The position numbers and the translations under genes are program-made. Shown in pieces: positions 6,100 through 7,017 of a DNA stretch of 7,017 nucleotides; position 1 is the first letter of the stretch; every line of letters begins with the position of its first letter. Source of the DNA: Bacteroidia bacterium (lineage in GTDB: Bacteria; Bacteroidota; Bacteroidia; Flavobacteriales; Flavobacteriaceae); the NCBI GenBank assembly GCA_030429325.1, contig JAUICT010000104.1, positions 1 to 7,017 of the forward strand. The letters are read 5' to 3'. The notes beneath the pieces were generated by a model that saw only the letters and a program-made list of their open reading frames with translations, made no database searches and was not told the origin of the DNA.

Positions 6100-7017
6100 A
6101 CCAATCCAAGAGTAATAATATCAAAATTCCCAAAATAACAAAGAGTATGGCCCACCATGTCTCGGTATGGCCCAAATTGGGAAGATAGCGTTCGTAATTG
6201 AGGATAACTTTATCGCCATTGGAGTCCAATAAAGGATTTCCTAAGTGGTCCATTTTGTACATGGTGCGTTTCCATGGCCATAAAACTCCCAAGGATCCGG
6301 TGATGAATCCCAAAATGGCCGCTGTTGTGGAAGCTTTGTAATGTTTGAGGACATAGCTCAACAAATGCGAAAAGGTGACCAAGCCAGTTGCGGAACCTAA
6401 AGTAAATATGGCCAGAATTTTTAAGGTTTGCATGCGTTCCGCATTGTCCAGAAAACCAAAATCACCCGAAAAAATATCGGAAAAAGTATCGTAGAGTGCA
6501 TTTACGGAATCGACCAGTAAGAGCACATAGTTTCCAAGGAGGATCAAGATAAATGAGCCAGAAAGCCCTGGAAGAGTCATTCCGGACACGCTGATTATTC
6601 CACAGAAAAAGATGAAAAATAGATTGTCGTTTTCCTTGGCAGGGCTAAGGAAACTGATAGAAATTCCAACAATTAAACCTAAAACGCCTACCAGGATTGT
6701 CCTTTGGTTCCATGAATCATAATCTTTGCCGATGTAGTAAATGGATCCTAAAATCATTCCAAAAAAAGTGGCCCATACCAGTAGTTCATTATGGTCCAAG
6801 AAATAATCCAATATTCTGGAAACACTGAAATAGCTCACCAGCATTCCAAAAATGAGCAGTATTAGAAACTGGGCGTTGGTGTATTGGTAAAAACTTTTGA
6901 ACCGTCCATTTAAAAATAGTTTAACGGCCTTGGAGTTGAGTTTCTGCAATGAATAGATAAACTCTTCATAAAAACCTCCTACAAAAGCCACAATACCACC
7001 AGAAACCCCGGGAACTT
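6053..7017 (-). CDS. DUF368 membrane protein, likely polyprenyl-phosphate translocase (N-terminus cut by window end)
   Basis: The frame continues past the right edge. The first visible codon is at 7015 and 320 residues are seen. The GTG at 6991 is not the start, because codons before it read VPGVSGGI, the conserved N-terminal DUF368 motif; perhaps 20 residues are missing. About eight hydrophobic segments are visible (near 48-61, 78-94, 107-124, 131-140, 153-169, 199-218, 229-246 and 288-304). A second motif, LPGLSGS, at 148-154 echoes the first, suggesting an internal repeat. DUF368 proteins (PopT type) have been shown in other bacteria to act in recycling undecaprenyl phosphate across the cytoplasmic membrane for peptidoglycan and surface polymer synthesis. 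Applying that role here is by family only. The C-terminus is basic (KNRKEKK) and its last 47 nt overlap aroE. Confidence 0.9.
   Translation of the reverse strand, partial: VPGVSGGIVAFVGGFYEEFIYSLQKLNSKAVKLFLNGRFKSFYQYTNAQFLILLIFGMLVSYFSVSRILDYFLDHNELLVWATFFGMILGSIYYIGKDYDSWNQRTILVGVLGLIVGISISFLSPAKENDNLFFIFFCGIISVSGMTLPGLSGSFILILLGNYVLLLVDSVNALYDTFSDIFSGDFGFLDNAERMQTLKILAIFTLGSATGLVTFSHLLSYVLKHYKASTTAAILGFITGSLGVLWPWKRTMYKMDHLGNPLLDSNGDKVILNYERYLPNLGHTETWWAILFVILGILILLLLDWYGKNRKEKKQVRTTR

Noticed and set aside
6989..6991. GTG at 6991 as the start of the DUF368 gene
   Set aside because: The frame stays open to the window edge and the preceding codons encode the conserved VPGVSGG motif, so the gene is truncated by the window.

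Overview
The window looks like ordinary chromosome from a member of the Flavobacteriaceae (Bacteroidota). Four things point that way: the gene order zapA, a 6S-type RNA, rny; a DUF368, aroE, DUF349 gene set; genes that mostly lack Shine-Dalgarno sequences; and one exact TAnnTTTG promoter box, the -7 element of this phylum. The moderate, slightly AT-rich base composition fits marine genera such as Muricauda/Allomuricauda, but the genus is only an inference. I see no mobile element, CRISPR array, tRNA or rRNA.

Plus-strand block (1-2162): the last 21 codons of an unidentified small gene; zapA (Z-ring associated protein); a structured RNA of about 170 nt with a long-range closing stem that ends in a T-run, best read as 6S RNA (ssrS, 6S-Flavo type); and rny, encoding the membrane-anchored endonuclease RNase Y. 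The block links cell division with RNA-level control of transcription and mRNA decay.

Minus-strand block (2175-7017, read right to left): a DUF368 membrane protein cut by the window edge, whose family includes undecaprenyl-phosphate translocases; aroE (shikimate dehydrogenase), overlapping it by 47 nt; a 686-residue protein with five DUF349-type repeats, probably with its own promoter; and, after a 145-bp gap carrying a small inverted repeat, a class I SAM-dependent methyltransferase. The methyltransferase converges on rny with only 12 bp between the stop codons.

Every gene except the first fragment belongs to a recognisable family, and none looks broken. No new multi-gene system is visible. 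The points most worth a second look are the two mutually exclusive folds of the 6S-like RNA, the repeat architecture of the DUF349 protein, the homopolymer-rich DUF368/aroE overlap, and the inverted repeat upstream of the methyltransferase.
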